DNA from: Lophius americanus
Taxonomy: Eukaryota > Chordata > Actinopteri > Lophiiformes > Lophiidae
Reading direction: 5' to 3'
NCBI GenBank assembly: GCA_037951165.1
Contig: JBBDHG010000003.1
Coordinates: forward strand, 14,710,001-14,774,000
Length of the DNA: 64,000 nt
Under the pieces are notes generated by a model. It saw only the letters and a program-made list of their open reading frames with translations, made no database searches and was not told the DNA's origin. Position 1 is the stretch's first letter. Each line of letters starts with the position of its first letter. Shown here piece by piece: positions 10,814 through 22,684 of this stretch. Made by a program: the position numbers and the translations under genes.

Positions 10814-11148
10814 GTGATGTCCATCCCACCCTGACGGTGCTGCCCCCCTCCTCTGAGGAGCTGCAGCAGGGGAAGGCCACGCTCATTTGTCTGGCCAACA
10901 GGGGCTTCCCTTCAGACTGGAGTCTGTCCTGGAAGGTGGACTGCAGCAGCAGCGGCAGCACCTGCAGCTGGGAGGAGAGCAGGGGCCCCGGGGTGCTGGA
11001 GAAGGATGGCCACTACAGCTGGAGCAGCACCCTGAGGCTCCCTGCAGACCAGTGGAGCAAGGTGGGCTCTGTGACCTGTGAGGCCACACAGGGCTCCCAG
11101 ACTCCACTCTCAGAGACGCTGTGGAGAGACCAGTGTTCCCAGTCCTGA
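10814..11148 (+). CDS. IgL constant exon C1
   Basis: Single C1-type Ig domain of a light chain, 110 codons after the split codon, starting after TTTCCTAG and ending in TGA. It opens DVHPTLTVLPPSSEEL. The intradomain disulfide pair is Cys in TLICLANRGF and Cys in VTCEATQG, with the core Trp in LSWKVD. The Cys in the C-terminal DQCSQS fits the one that bonds to the heavy chain. Two additional Cys in VDCSSSGSTCSW could form a local bridge. Exon GC content and sequence are well kept. The protein is the same as C3, and C2 differs by Gly to Ala in SRGPG. This is the kappa-like L1/L3 type of teleost light chain; I cannot fix the isotype without a tree. Confidence 0.95.
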
Positions 11149-11316
11149 CCTGACTCACTGATACTGGTTTTACTCCATTACTGTGTTTCTCATTACCAGC
11201 TTGAACATTAATGTTTTCTTGATTCTTGTTTCCTTCTTGTTTAAAAGTTCAGACCAGTAAAAACTTTCATCAATTTTCACTGATTTTTCTTTCTGCTTTT
11301 TATACATACAAGTGAC
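11149..11316 (+). other. 3' flank of C1
   Basis: Short 3' untranslated region, nearly identical in all clusters. There is no classical AATAAA here; AGTAAA at about 11,257 is a possible variant polyadenylation signal. Confidence 0.4.
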
Positions 11317-11746
11317 ATTGACCATTATTATCATTATTACTGTTATTATTATCATTATTGTTATGATTGTTATTCATATTAATATTATCATTATAATTGT
11401 TTTTATTATTATTATTTGTATTAATATTATTATTAGTATTAATATCATTATTATTATTATTGTTATTATTAATAATAATTTTAGTATTAACATTATGATT
11501 TTTATCATTATTATTAATATTATTATCATGAATGTAATTATTATCATTAATAAAACAATTATTATCATTATTAAAATTACAATAATAATAAACATAATTA
11601 TTAATATTATTATTGTTATTGATATCATTATCAAAATGATTATTGTCATGATTACAATAATTATAATTATTATTGTTACAATTACAATTTTTATAATTAT
11701 TACTGTTAATAATATTATTATCATGTTGCTATACATTTCATATTAG
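11317..11746. repeat. Long ATT-rich tract after C1
   Basis: About 430 bp of degenerate ATT/ATC trinucleotide repeats. Homologous tracts of different length and internal order follow C2 and C3. Long open frames here (Ile/Asn runs on both strands) are a by-product of the repeat. Confidence 0.9.
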
Positions 11747-12590
11747 TAAAAGTCATAAGAAAAAGACATTTCATAAAGTCGCAGTAAGAACATTTATTAA
11801 AATTCTGTGTTTGGACCAATAGCAGATCAGCATTCATTAAATAGATCTAGTAGATCCCGTATTTCAGAGGAGAACAGTGACGTCTGTCCTCCTCGGCTCT
11901 CCACTTCACACAGACTGTCTTTCACCTTGCCTGCCGTTTAGGTACCGCTGTTGAGGCTTTATCTGAATTCAGATATGAAATTGTTTCAAAAGAAGATAAA
12001 AAAAACTATTTTATAAATGACACTGAGATTTGGTGACGGTTTATTTCAACCAGTTGTTCTTTTTATAATTTGAATTCCCTCTTACGTCTCAAAAACAGAG
12101 GAGGAGCAGCCTTCTCTGATGTGAGCTAACGCGCTAACAAACAGAGTCTGTAAAAGAACCCTGGATTACTCTCATCATGCTCCTCATCAGTGGATCACTG
12201 ACTTCATCACAGGATTAATAGGAATATTATAAAACATGCTACAGATGAGTTTGTCTCCATTCCTCAAGACATATCTTCTCTATAAAAATCTGCATTTTGA
12301 GTTTTGGAGAGATGAACAAAGATTTTAACCCTCCTATTATGTTATAAATTTGGTTAATATAATGTGTTTGTGAAAAGGGTTCCATGACTTTGTTCACACT
12401 TGACGTCTGCACACACAAAATAACTTTTGAGATATTTTATTACAACTATTCTGTTTTATTGACCTTGTATTCACCCGTGGTGTTCCCAGTCAAAGATGGC
12501 CGCTTATTAGAAATGAATGTGTGATACTACAATTATTGTATGAAATACAGTTAAAGCACATTCCCACACCCCAACATACAGATGTCTCTA
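11747..12590. other. Conserved spacer, no gene recognised
   Basis: Matches 27,357-27,940 and 50,276-50,860. Nothing codes convincingly. A short stretch near 12,160-12,300 resembles the sequence upstream of the V leader (TGGATTACTCTCATCATGCT, compare 9,425), so a piece of V 5' flank was duplicated here. Confidence 0.45.

Positions 12591-12591
<1 letters not shown>

Positions 12592-12664
<73 letters not shown>
12592..12664. repeat. CA dinucleotide microsatellite
   Basis: About 73 bp of CA repeats. The equivalent tracts at 27,939-28,070 and 50,862-50,952 are interrupted and longer. Confidence 0.95.
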
Positions 12665-12668
<4 letters not shown>

Positions 12669-12669
12669 T

Positions 12670-13570
12670 GTAACACACACATATTTAATAAAAGTTCCCA
12701 ACACTTGAAACATTTAAGGGGGTTATTGGAAATGACCTTTAACCTCTGTTCTTCACAGCATAACCCTAAACTTTGAAATGATGAATAGAAAAACAAAAAA
12801 GTGGAGCGTAGGGTTTAAAGCCCCTAACAAAAACATTCCTCAAGGGACGCTCCAACAAAACTGCATCCAAACAGGCAGGAATCCTATGACAGGGTAAAGT
12901 GTTGCTACTTGTGGCAGTGCATTTGGATTATTCTCTACGTAACATTTTACAGTCACTTCCATCAATCACAGATTACAAAGCCCTGAACACCACTTCAAGC
13001 TCAAACTCCTGCCATTTCATTAATTAGTAATGCGGTTAGTTTAAACCTGGACAATTATATCCCACCACCTTAGTTTTCTCATAGTTGTGTTCAGATTCCA
13101 GGGATGACGTTCTGTATTAATCTTTACATCCGTGCCGTCTGTTCATGTTAGTCTTTTTCTTTGGATTCTGCATGAAATGTTTACAGCAGATCGTCGTCTT
13201 CCTCTTGTAATACATCCATGTCCATGCAATGAAATGGTAACTTGTAGAGGGACACACTTTGGTACATTTGTAATAAATATAATGTTTAAAATACGTCCTT
13301 CTGAAGTGATATGGCCAGGTGTGTTAACACTGAACCGCTGATTATAATTCAAAATGTCAAAATGTCCATTTATGAGTCAAAACCACAAATGCGCTCAGTT
13401 TAAAGGAGTTCAATGAACCTGAGTTCGGGTTCACAGTCTTGTGTACTGCAGGTGGGATTACTCATGTAATCCGTGTTTAACAAACTGCACCTTCTTTAAA
13501 AGTCTGTGGACATCCAACTCCATCGACACTTTCCATAGAAATTTGGGGTAGTTCAGGTTTCAACTGTAGA
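12670..13570. other. Anonymous sequence flanking a hAT element
   Basis: Present in copies A and C (51,000-51,880) and absent from B. Opposed 69-codon open frames at 13,132-13,352 are nearly identical in both copies, but neither shows a recognisable domain. Confidence 0.4.
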
Positions 13571-13571
13571 T

Positions 13572-14660
13572 CAGGGGTCGGGAACCGATGGCGACATGTG
13601 ACTCGTAGACAATTTTGAGATGATATTTTTTAATAAGTAATAAATACTTATACTGTGTCTCTTTAAAAAAAATACAGAAATGACAGTTTTTCAAATAAAA
13701 TTCAAAATATAAAATATTCTGATATATTTCAATTTGTCGACACCAAATCTCAATTTTCATTGGATAATGCGGTACGACACGGGTCGTTGTAAGGTCACGA
13801 AATAAACTTCCCTCCTTTTCGTCAGATAGCCCGCTAGTTTATCTGCATCGAACCCTTGAGACGAAATAGATGTTTAAAAGAAAAACAAAGATGAGGATTA
13901 CCGTTCGCTCAAGGCAGAAGTGGACTGAGCAGGATCTAAGTCTAATATGTAATGATAAAATTGTAGCGATGAAAAGGTCAAATGTAGAGCCACACTTTGA
14001 TACACACCATGTTTCATTTGCATCGAATTGTCCAGCTGGGCACAGCAGGAAGAAATCATGCCAAGAGCTAGAGCAGAGATTTCAAACCAGTCAGCAGCAC
14101 CTCTGTTTATGGACCACGCAAGGTGACGGAATTTCGGATAGCGTTGCTGGTGCCTTGGCAATAGTAAGGAATGGAAAGCCATTCACAGATGGCGAGTTTG
14201 CCAAAACATTCATGCTTGATGTAGCCAAAGAACAGATTCATTACTTCTGGAATAGAGACAGGATAATGAAACAAATAAAAGAGAGGCCTCTATCAGCAAA
14301 ACTCTTCAGGATCGTACCATCACTACGGCAAATCAGGAAAAACAGGATAAGAAGTGCTTCTCCGTAAACACGAAATAAGACCCATCCTAAGTTCTCATTG
14401 CATTCTCCACCAGGAGGCGCTATGTTTTCAAACGTGTGGCGAGGAGCTTGGTGGGTCGATGTCGCTGGTCATTCCAGTCTCAACTTTTCGTTGCTGGAAC
14501 TTTAAATGAAAGCTGGTTTAAAGCTTTGTTTGACAACTTTGGGAATAATTATACCGGTCCACTTTTACACAACAATGTGCGTTGGTTGTCAGGGGGGAAT
14601 CTGCTCAGCCGCTTTGCGGCTTTCCTGAGTGAAATCCGTTTTTTCCAGCCAGCGGAAATC
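13572..14660 (+). pseudogene. hAT-type transposase relic (A)
   Basis: It starts with CAGGGGTCGG, the terminal inverted repeat sequence typical of hAT elements of the Charlie type. Coding remnants follow: KWTEQDL, then NGKPFTDGEF and RPLSAK, then, in another frame, LHNNVRWLSGGNLLSRF and FLSEIRFF, all characteristic of ZBED5/GTF2IRD2-like hAT proteins. The frame breaks at about 14,340, and foreign sequence (14,385-14,440) interrupts the order. The C-terminal dimerisation part is missing. Confidence 0.7.
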
Positions 14661-15015
14661 ATATATTTCCAGAGAATTCTCTGTGGTAATGCCAGTTCAG
14701 TACCTCCTTTCAGTTGTTTTTGTACCTACCCTAAAAATGCTGCAAACGTTGCTAGGCAATGGAGACAAATTATTCAAAAGGATACAAATATTACAGGGAT
14801 GCATCCTGCTTTTTAGACAATTTTCTCTTGAGAGAGGACAAGTTCAGGATTGCTATATGCTTGTACATTGATGATTTTGAGAAGGCTAACCCCTTGGGAA
14901 CCTCCAGAAAAAACACAAGCTATGTGCTATCTACTGGGTACTTGGAAATCCACACTAAAAATATCGTTCCTCGCTGCACTCCGTTCAGCTTGCTCTGCTT
15001 TGCAAGGTCAACAAT
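14660..15015 (+). pseudogene. Relic of an uncharacterised fish repeat-borne protein
   Basis: Fragments in shifting frames read VVFVPTLKMLQTLLGN, FLLREDKF and LYIDDFEKANPLGTSRK. I recognise the DDFE-NPLGTSRK stretch as recurring in many uncharacterised fish proteins linked to repeats, from memory and without a search. At least two frameshifts are visible, so it is dead. It runs straight into the LINE tail at 15,020. Confidence 0.45.
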
Positions 15016-15019
15016 ATCA

Positions 15020-15021
15020 AA

Positions 15022-15053
<32 letters not shown>

Positions 15054-17808
15054 CAGCGCCAATTCACAACAACAGCTGTCTCAAGGTGCTTTCCAGAAAG
15101 AGCAAGTCTAGACCAAATTCTTTATACAATTATCTACAGGACCCAACAAATTTCTCCTTGAGCAGCACTTGGCGACAATTGCGAGAAAAAACTGCCCTTT
15201 AACGGGCAGAAACTTCGAGCAGATCCAAGACTCAGGGTGGACGGCCTACTGCCATGACCGGTCGGGTTTGAAAAAAAGAGAGTGAGAGCCAGAAAGAGAG
15301 AGACAGGTGAGGAGAGATACAGACGGGGGGAAAGCAGCAAAGATATCAGCTATAATCCAAGTTCTCCAACCGCTCCATGGTCGGGCCGCGGCAGCAGCAG
15401 GGATCCCAGGTTGATAATAAGATTAATATTAATGTAACATATAGTGATAGCTTATGGGGAAATACTATACAATAATAATAATAATGATAACAATAATAAT
15501 CATCATGAGCATCTTGTGATCATTGGACATCGAGCAGGTCCACAGCAGCAGATACAATCACCAACCATGTGACCTTACAGGGAAAGAAAACACAAAGACT
15601 CCAGGGAAGAAGTCAAGTTAGTAACATGCATTTAATCCATTAACATGCATTAATCCATTTAACATGCATTAAACCATTTAACATGCATTAAACCATTTAA
15701 CATGCATTAAACCATTTAACATGTATTAAAGTGAGAGGGATGTATAAAGAGGGGCAGTGAGAGAGAGAGAGAGAAAATGAATTACCAACTAATTAAGGCT
15801 AGCTTATGCCAGCCTTAATAATAAACTTCATCATAAAGGAAGGTTTTAAGCCTACTTTTAAATGTAGAGAGGGTCTCTTCCCCCCGAACCCTGATTGGAA
15901 GATGGTTCCACAGGAGAGGAGCCTGATAGCTGAAAGCTCTGGCTCCCATTCTACTTCTGGAGACTCTAGGGACTACCAGTAACCCTGCATGCTGGGAGCA
16001 CAGAGTTCTGATTGGACAATATGGAACTATGAGCTCCTTCAGATACGTTGGTGCCTGACCGTTAAGGGCTTTGTAAGTGAGCAGACGGATTTTTAATTTG
16101 ATTCGGGATTTTACCGGGTGACAGTGAAGGGAAGCTAATACAGGAGAGATGTGTTCTCTTAACCTGGTTCTGGTGAGCACATGTGCAGCAGTATTCTGGA
16201 TCAGCTGGAGGGGCTTCGGAGACTTATTGGGACAACCTGCTAGTAGGGCATTACAGTAATCCAGCCTGGAAGTAACAAATGCATGAACTAACTTTTCGTT
16301 TTGTGACAGAATGTGTCGTATTTTAGAAATATTGCGCAAATGAAAATAGGGAGTCCTAGAAATCTGTTTTATGTGGGAGTCAAAGGTCATATCCTGATCA
16401 AAGATAACTCCCAGGTTCCTCACAGTGGTGCTGGAGGCCAAGGTCATACCATCCACATTAGATATATCATCAGATACATTGTTTCTAAGGTGTTTGGGTC
16501 CCAACACAATAACTTCCGTTTTATCTGAATTTAATACTAAAAAGTTGCAGGTCATTCAAGTCTTAATGTCTTTGAGACACGCCTCTCTGGATAAGTGACT
16601 AGATTCACCTGGTTTCATTGATAAGTACAATTGTGTGTCATCAGCATAACAGTGAAAGTTTATGGAGTATTTCCTGATAATGTTGCCTAAAGGGATTATA
16701 TATAATGTGAATAATATTGGTCCAAGCACAGAACCCTGGGGAACTCCATGAGTGACTTTGCTATGCATGGAGAATTTATTGTTAACAGATTCAAACAGAG
16801 ATCTGTCACATAAATATGACTTAAACCAATTTAATGCAGTGTCAATGATGCAAATTAAGTTTTCAAGTCTTTGTGTTTGAATTTGCTGCTCAATATTGTT
16901 AAATGCAGCACTAAGATCCAACAAGACCAGAACAGAGGCCAGTCCCTCATCAGATACCGTTAAAAGGTCATTCCTAACGTTGACCAGTACTGTTTCTGTG
17001 CTATGGTGAACTCTAAAACCTGATTGGAAATCCTCAAATAAACTATTCTTACACAGAAAATCACACAATTGTTCGGCCACCACTTTCTCTAAGATTTTTG
17101 AGAGGAAAGGAAGGTTAGATATCGGCCTATAATTTCCTAAAGCCTCTCGATCAAGAGTCAATTTTTTAAGCAGCGGTTTGGTTATTGCTATTTTAAAGGA
17201 CTTTGGTACGTAGCCTGAATTTAACGATAGATTGATGATTTCTAATAGACAGTTGCTGACTAAGGGTAAACTTTGTTTAAGTAGACTAGTTGAGATTGGG
17301 TCTAGGAGACTGGTATTTGTTTTGGATAAGGAAATAAGAGAAGTTAATTGTTTCAGATCAATGGGAATAAAGCGGTCTAGATCTGCTCCAGGTCTATCTG
17401 TTGTTTCCAAGCACATAGTCCTGGCGTGTAAACTTGAGCCAATTGAAGGCCGGAGGTTATGGATCTTGTCCCTAATACTTATAATTTTGTCATTAAAGAA
17501 ACTCATGAAGTCATCGTTACTAAGGGTTTTAGGAATGCAGGCTCAATAGAACTCTGACTCTCATTCAGCCTGGCTACAGTGCTGAACAAAAACCTGGAGT
17601 TGTTTTTATTTTCCTCTATCAGGTCAGAGTAATAGGCCGCTCTGGCGCTGCGGATGGCTCTCCTAAATTTTTAATGCTGTCTTGCCGGGCTAATCGTGAC
17701 TCAACAAGTTTGGTGTGTCGCCATTTTCTTTCTAGTTTATGAGTTGTTTGTTTGAGTTTTGGAGTCAGGTTGTTAAACCATAGAGCTGCTCTCCTCTGTT
17801 TCACACTT

Positions 17809-17847
<39 letters not shown>

Positions 17848-18830
17848 AAGTGTCCAGAGTTAATCTCAGTGAGTTTGCAGCCCTATCGACGAAATAATCA
17901 ATTTGCCCAGGACTGACGTTAGAGTCAGATTCTTTTAAGTTGAGACATTCAACTGAATTCAGTGCTGATGGAATAGATTCTTTAAATTTTATTACAGCTT
18001 CTTCAGATATATTTCTAGCGTACAAAGATTTTTCTATTGGCGAGTGATTTAGCATTGCAAATTCAAAAGTTATCAAACAGTGGTCCGATAGCAGAGGATT
18101 CTGTGGATGAACTATCAATGCCGTAAGTCAGGACTAAATCCAAAGTGTGATTAAAACAGTGAGTGGGCTCATTAACACGCTGACTGAAACCAACACAGTC
18201 TAATATTAAGTTAAACGCGGCACCGAGACTATCTCTGTCTTCATCTATGTGATTGTTAAAGTCACCTAGTATCATTATTTTATCTGTCTTAAGGACTAGG
18301 TTTGATAGAGAATCAGAGAACTCATTTAAAAATTCGGAGTATGGGCCAGGAGCCCGATACAATATGACAAATAAGATTGGCGGCTGATGCTTCCAGGTTG
18401 GGTTTGTAACACTGAGAATAAGGCTTCAAATGAGTTACAGTCAGGTTTGGGTTTAGGATTTGATGGTAAACTGGAGTTAAATATGGCTGCAACTCCACCT
18501 CCTCGGCCGGTGCTTCTGGTTATGTGAGTATTAATATGAGTAGCGGGGCTAGATTCATTTAAACTAACATATTCCTCCTCACACAGCCAGGTCTCCGTCA
18601 GACAGAATAAATTAATATGATGATCTAAAATAAGATAATTTACTAAAACTGTTTTAGATGCTAAAGATCTAATATTCAGGAGTCCACAATTTATTATATA
18701 TTTATTTTTAACTACATTCTTGGATGTTTTAATTTTTTTTAGTTTTTTGTGTAAAATCGTTTTATAATTTGACTTGAATAATGAAGGTGTTCGGGGGACA
18801 GACACAGTCTTTATGGGTTTTGGACTAAGT
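15020..18830 (-). mobile_element. CR1/L2-like LINE, nearly full ORF2, inactivated
   Basis: Read right to left: an AP-like endonuclease region (18,805-17,801) with NIRSLASK, LTETWL, GRGGGVA and ILGDFNNHID; then a reverse transcriptase (17,506-15,815) with NYRPISNLPFLSKILEKVV, FEDFQSGFR, LLDLSAAF, GVPQGSVLGPILF and the catalytic YADD; then a C-terminal region ending before a 3' end that carries an 18-19-bp minisatellite (15,622-15,726) and a tail of ATTG repeats (15,023-15,045 as AATC on the plus strand). The ATTG-type tail and RT motifs point to the CR1/L2 group. At least three frame breaks (near 18,330, 18,100 and 17,550) and a 33-base G tract disable it. Confidence 0.85.
17814..17846. repeat. 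Poly-G tract of 33 bases
   Basis: An uninterrupted run of 33 G (C on the LINE coding strand) within the region after the endonuclease. Sister LINE copies have only CCTCCCTAAAA at this place (for example 33,507), so the run expanded in this copy. Confidence 0.95.
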
Positions 18831-18833
18831 GAA

Positions 18834-19620
18834 TCTTTCAGCTATCAGGCTCCTCTCCTCTTCTCATCTTCCAATCTGGGTTTGGGGGGAAGAGACCCTC
18901 TCTACATTTAAAAGTAGGCTTAAAACTTTCCTTTATGATAAAGTTTATAATTAATGGTGGCATAAGTTAGCTCTTAGCTATGCTGCTATAGGTTTAGAAT
19001 GCTAGGGGATCTCCCATGATGCACGGAGCTTTTCTCTCTTCCTCTCTCACTGTCCCTCTTTATACATCCCACTCAATTTAATGCATGTCACTGGATTAAT
19101 GCATGTTAAATGGATTAATGCATGTCACTGGATTAATGCATGTTAATGGATTAATGTATATTACTGGATTAAATGCATGTTACTAACTAGATTGTATCTG
19201 CTGCTGTGGACCTGCTCGATGTCCAATGATCAGACGCTCATGATGATGATAATTATTGTTATCATTACATTATATCATTATTTTTATATATATATATAAT
19301 ATATCATTATGTTACATTAACTAAATGTTATTATCAACCTGGGATCCCTGCTGCTGCCGCGGCCCGGCCATGGAGCGGTTGGAGAAATTGGATTATAGCT
19401 GATATCTTTGCTGCTTTCCCCCGTCTGTATCTCTCCTCACCTGTGTCTCTCTCTTTCTCGCTCTCACTCTCTTTTTTTTCAAACCCGACCGGTCATGGCA
19501 GTAGGTTGTCCACCCTGAGTCTTGGATCTGCTCGAGGTTTCTGCCCGTTAAAGGGCAGTTTTCCTCCTTGAGCCAAGTGCTTGCTCAAGGAGGAATTCTC
19601 ATATTCTGTATACACCCCGT
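18834..19620 (+). mobile_element. LINE 3' fragment in inverted orientation
   Basis: This repeats, as reverse complement, the 3' part of the neighbouring minus-strand LINE (about 15,980-15,130). It starts at SYQAPLL-coding sequence, then has the TTAATGCATGT minisatellite (19,077-19,170) and the CGGCCATGGAGCGGTTGG segment. It ends before the ATTG tail. The two facing copies make an imperfect inverted repeat with a loop of about 2.9 kb. Confidence 0.8.
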
Positions 19621-20254
19621 GTCTTCTGGGTGAAGATGACCCGCATTCACTAAACCCCCAAAATAGAGTAACGTAATTGAATTCCAAACACCAAATCTAT
19701 TTTGCCTGAAGAAACAACTTGTCATTCACCACAAATTGTGAATCCCTGAGTTTTCTAAAAAAAAACTAGTATGTTTTAATACTTTTTCCTTTTCTGCAGA
19801 GTCACAATGAAGGATATTTAATAATATTAAGACAAATACCATGAAGGAAATTCTGGGGAAGATTACAAGAAACTGGGTGTAAAATAAGGGTTTAGAGTGG
19901 AGTGTTACAAAGTCATTCTAGGTTTTTGGGGAAGCACCAAATCACACTGATAGACACTGGGCCTTATTTTTTGCAAACCTGTCTCCTTTTCAGAACTGCC
20001 TTCATGTTAATGTTGTTTGATATGATTTGTGTGTTGTTTTTCTGCAATCTGTTTAACTCCTTAATTTATGTAAAGTATCTTCTTTGTACCATGGAAAGCC
20101 CTCTACGAAAATGTATAATTATTATTATTATTATTAGGTAGTAAGAAGGAGCACTTCTCTGCAGAGGGACTGTAGATGGATGGATTAAAGCACATAGCAT
20201 GGTGGTTGGAATTCAAGTCCCTTATTATGTGAGACATGGAAAATAATAATGTTA

Positions 20255-21190
20255 AGTGAGACGTGTTTATGTTTTATCATATGACTAAATCGTTTAATTT
20301 TTTGTCACTCAACTTTTAGCAAAGTAGTTGGAGATAAAGAGTACTGAGCAGTCATCACTTGTTCACTAGCTAATATTAACTTATGTCACATGGCAACAGA
20401 TACTGAAGTTAAATAACGTTGGCTTACAATAATATTGTTCCATTTTGTAATAATTAATACACGTATTCAACATTTTCAGGGTAAAATGTATTTGTCTTTG
20501 GCAATATTTAATGACATAATTGTTATGTCATTGAATAAGAATGAATATATTGTATTTTTATTTATTTAACTGTTAACTATTGAGCTGACTGTGAATCCTC
20601 TATTGATGGTGAACAAACGTGGGTGAACACTACTTTTGGAAAATAATTTGATGAAACGTGGCTAAAGTTATTATTTAGTGTTAAATTCAAATTGATAAAT
20701 TGTTAGTTAGTCTAATATTCTGAAAATAAACTGCTTGGGCCGAATGGTATTCACAGAAACACGTTTGTTGATATAACAAATGCATGGTCACTTAGTATCA
20801 ATGTTTTGTTTTGTTTTTTAAAGACATATTGTAGTTTGGAAGAAAAGGTCAAATAAATGAACTGTTAAGTTTTTATTAGTCTCTTGATACGTGTCCACTG
20901 GACTCAGAATACAGACTTGTGTAGACAGGATGTCAATGAGAGCACATGATACTAGTGAAATAACTCACTTGTGTACCTGTGGATACACAGGTATACACCA
21001 TGTCCTAAAGCCCCTATATGCAGGGGGATTTACTGGATACTTGTTTAAAACAGATTCAGTAGCGGTGCACATCTTGCAGAGTAAGGCTGCACTTAATCAT
21101 GCTTGAGTCTTTCCTGTCATCTGTGGTGACCCCTGTGCACAGAGACAAGCCTTTAAGGCAGTGCCTTGTGGTAGAGGGAATGAGCAACTT
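20255..21190. other. AT-rich spacer in copy B
   Basis: Same content as 4,920-5,870 (a conserved 71-codon frame at 20,891-21,106 of unknown meaning). No recognised gene. Confidence 0.4.
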
Positions 21191-21372
21191 TGCAATATAA
21201 AAATTGTGAAAAATTGTCTTTTGAATATATAACAGGTTATCAAATGACTACTGATGGATTAATGTGGAGGCAGCATTCATATTACTGGTCAGGGAAACAT
21301 TTTATATACTCTCCTCAAGTCACCATTACACCGCTGAATATTTCCATTATGATATTCAAACTTTTCAGAGCA

Positions 21373-22073
21373 ATGCCTTCAACAAGAAGGGGCAAAAGAG
21401 CCAAAATAAAAGCCCTAGATGACGAAAGAAACTTCCTTCTAGAACAGCTTAAAAAAGCTCTGGACAAAGTTCCCACTGCTGCAGATGGTACACAATAATA
21501 GTACGTTTGCTAGAGAAGTTTAATAAGCAGTAGTGATCAGTTTGTAAACAGATATAAAGTCTTTATTAGTATCATCTGTATTTGTGAATTAATTTTTTTA
21601 CTATATAGTTAAATAATAAAGTGTACCTACTATATTTATGTACTCATACATCTTATGCTGAATTGTTGTTAAATTAGAGTTCCTGTTGGTTCAACGACCC
21701 CCCAAAAAAGATTTGTTACTCACATTTCAAATGTTTTTTCTTTTTTTTTATATAGCTCTAAATATACATGATTTAAAGAGGACGTTCCTACAATCCTGGA
21801 GTTTAAATTATAACCTAATCAGTTGTCAGAGTTTATGATCTAAACTCCAACTGTGAGTCTTGTAACATAAAGTTGGATGGTATAATGTTATTCTTCTTTT
21901 TCTCTCTTTTTGTTCTTCTAGTATTCTCAGGAAAACAACATCTTTCCCCTTCAAGTCCCCACTTGTCTGATTCCTCTGACTCAGACTCTGGGTCATCCTC
22001 AGAAGACGAAGAAAGAAGACGAAAAAGGCCAAGAACAAGGAGAAAGACAAAAGAGCTCAGTTTGACAAAAGAA
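21373..22073 (+). CDS. Two-exon fragment of an unidentified, probably transposon-borne gene
   Basis: Exon 1 (21,373-21,487) encodes MPSTRRGKRAKIKALDDERN and a short coiled-coil-like stretch (LLEQLKKALDKV), ending GCAGATG before GTACAC. Exon 2 (21,922-22,073) follows TTCTTCTAG, encodes a Ser/Asp/Glu-rich stretch (SSDSDSGSSSEDEE) then a basic run (RRRKRPRTRRKTK), and ends before GTATGT. The intron splits a codon and the phases match (115 coding bases, then TA), which supports a genuine splice pair. I do not recognise the protein; the acidic-then-basic layout suggests a nuclear DNA-binding protein. Later exons are not found. The ATG was chosen because it follows an in-frame break in similarity. 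Confidence 0.5.
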
Positions 22074-22270
22074 GTATGTTATATACAGCTTAAAAATGTT
22101 TCATTCATAACAATAATTGACACGTAGTCAAATCTGTCGACACAGAAAATCAACTTGTTATTTGAAATCAGTCAATCAATCAAACTTTATACATATTATT
22201 AATTAGATGAACCAACTGTATTTCAGACTAGTAATTTTAGAAATGTTTACACCACAAGTCCGCTAATTGT

Positions 22271-22684
22271 TCAAATGTACTGTCGCCGCCGGAGACGCCG
22301 TGTTTGTCGGAGTTTTACTCCTTCAGGATCCAAGATTTTATTGATCAATCTCATTGCTTCTTGAGAAACCACAAAACCCCTTTCAACAACACGTTGCTGC
22401 AACCAGCGATCGCCCTGCAGTTGAACACTTCCAGCCATCTCCTTCTCCACAAAAGACATGATCTCCCCCAAGTCTGTCTGCTTCTTTCTTCTGAACAGAC
22501 CCAGTTTCTTACACAACCTTTTCAAAGTCCTGATGCTGATAATTATGTAGTGTTGATGTTCCAAAAGATTCAATCTTTCTTTATTTGTCAGACCGATGTC
22601 AAAGTAAAGTTTGACCAGATGTTCCACGTCCCTCATTTTGACGCTGGTGACTGTCGGATATTTCCCCTTCTTGTGTTTTGGCAC
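22271..22684 (-). pseudogene. HTH exon of a DDE-integrase-like transposon protein (B)
   Basis: Open from MPKHKKGKYP through a helix-turn-helix-like region (LYFDIGLTNKE, then ISIRTLKRLCKKLGL) to LRQTRRLRRRQY. Unlike copies A and C it diverges at the next codon, so the splice donor is lost and a stop follows. It faces the plus-strand exons at 21,373-22,073 tail to tail. Confidence 0.55.

Larger units (their letters stand above)
1..14380. repeat. Segmental duplication copy A carrying IgL cluster 1
   Basis: The sequence aligns by eye with two other stretches. Positions 1-3,460 match 39,682-43,690, and about 3,468-12,590 matches 19,766-27,940 and 43,690-50,860. The downstream part 12,670-14,340 matches only 51,000-52,400. 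Copy A alone keeps the 0.97-kb piece at about 3,947-4,918 that holds a Merlin first exon. It lacks about 300 bp present in B (equivalent of 21,441-21,735) and about 58 bp of the J-C intron present in B and C. Boundaries are approximate because I aligned by eye. Confidence 0.8.

Noticed and set aside
11312..11746. Long Ile/Asn-rich open frames on both strands after C exons
   Set aside because: They follow from ATT repeats lacking stop codons and differ in each copy.
12490..12796. Cys-Val or Thr-His repeat frames
   Set aside because: Translation of a CA/TG microsatellite.
13132..13352. Overlapping 69-codon frames on opposite strands, kept at 51,444-51,664
   Set aside because: The two copies are nearly identical DNA, so openness is not independent evidence; no domain or splice signals.
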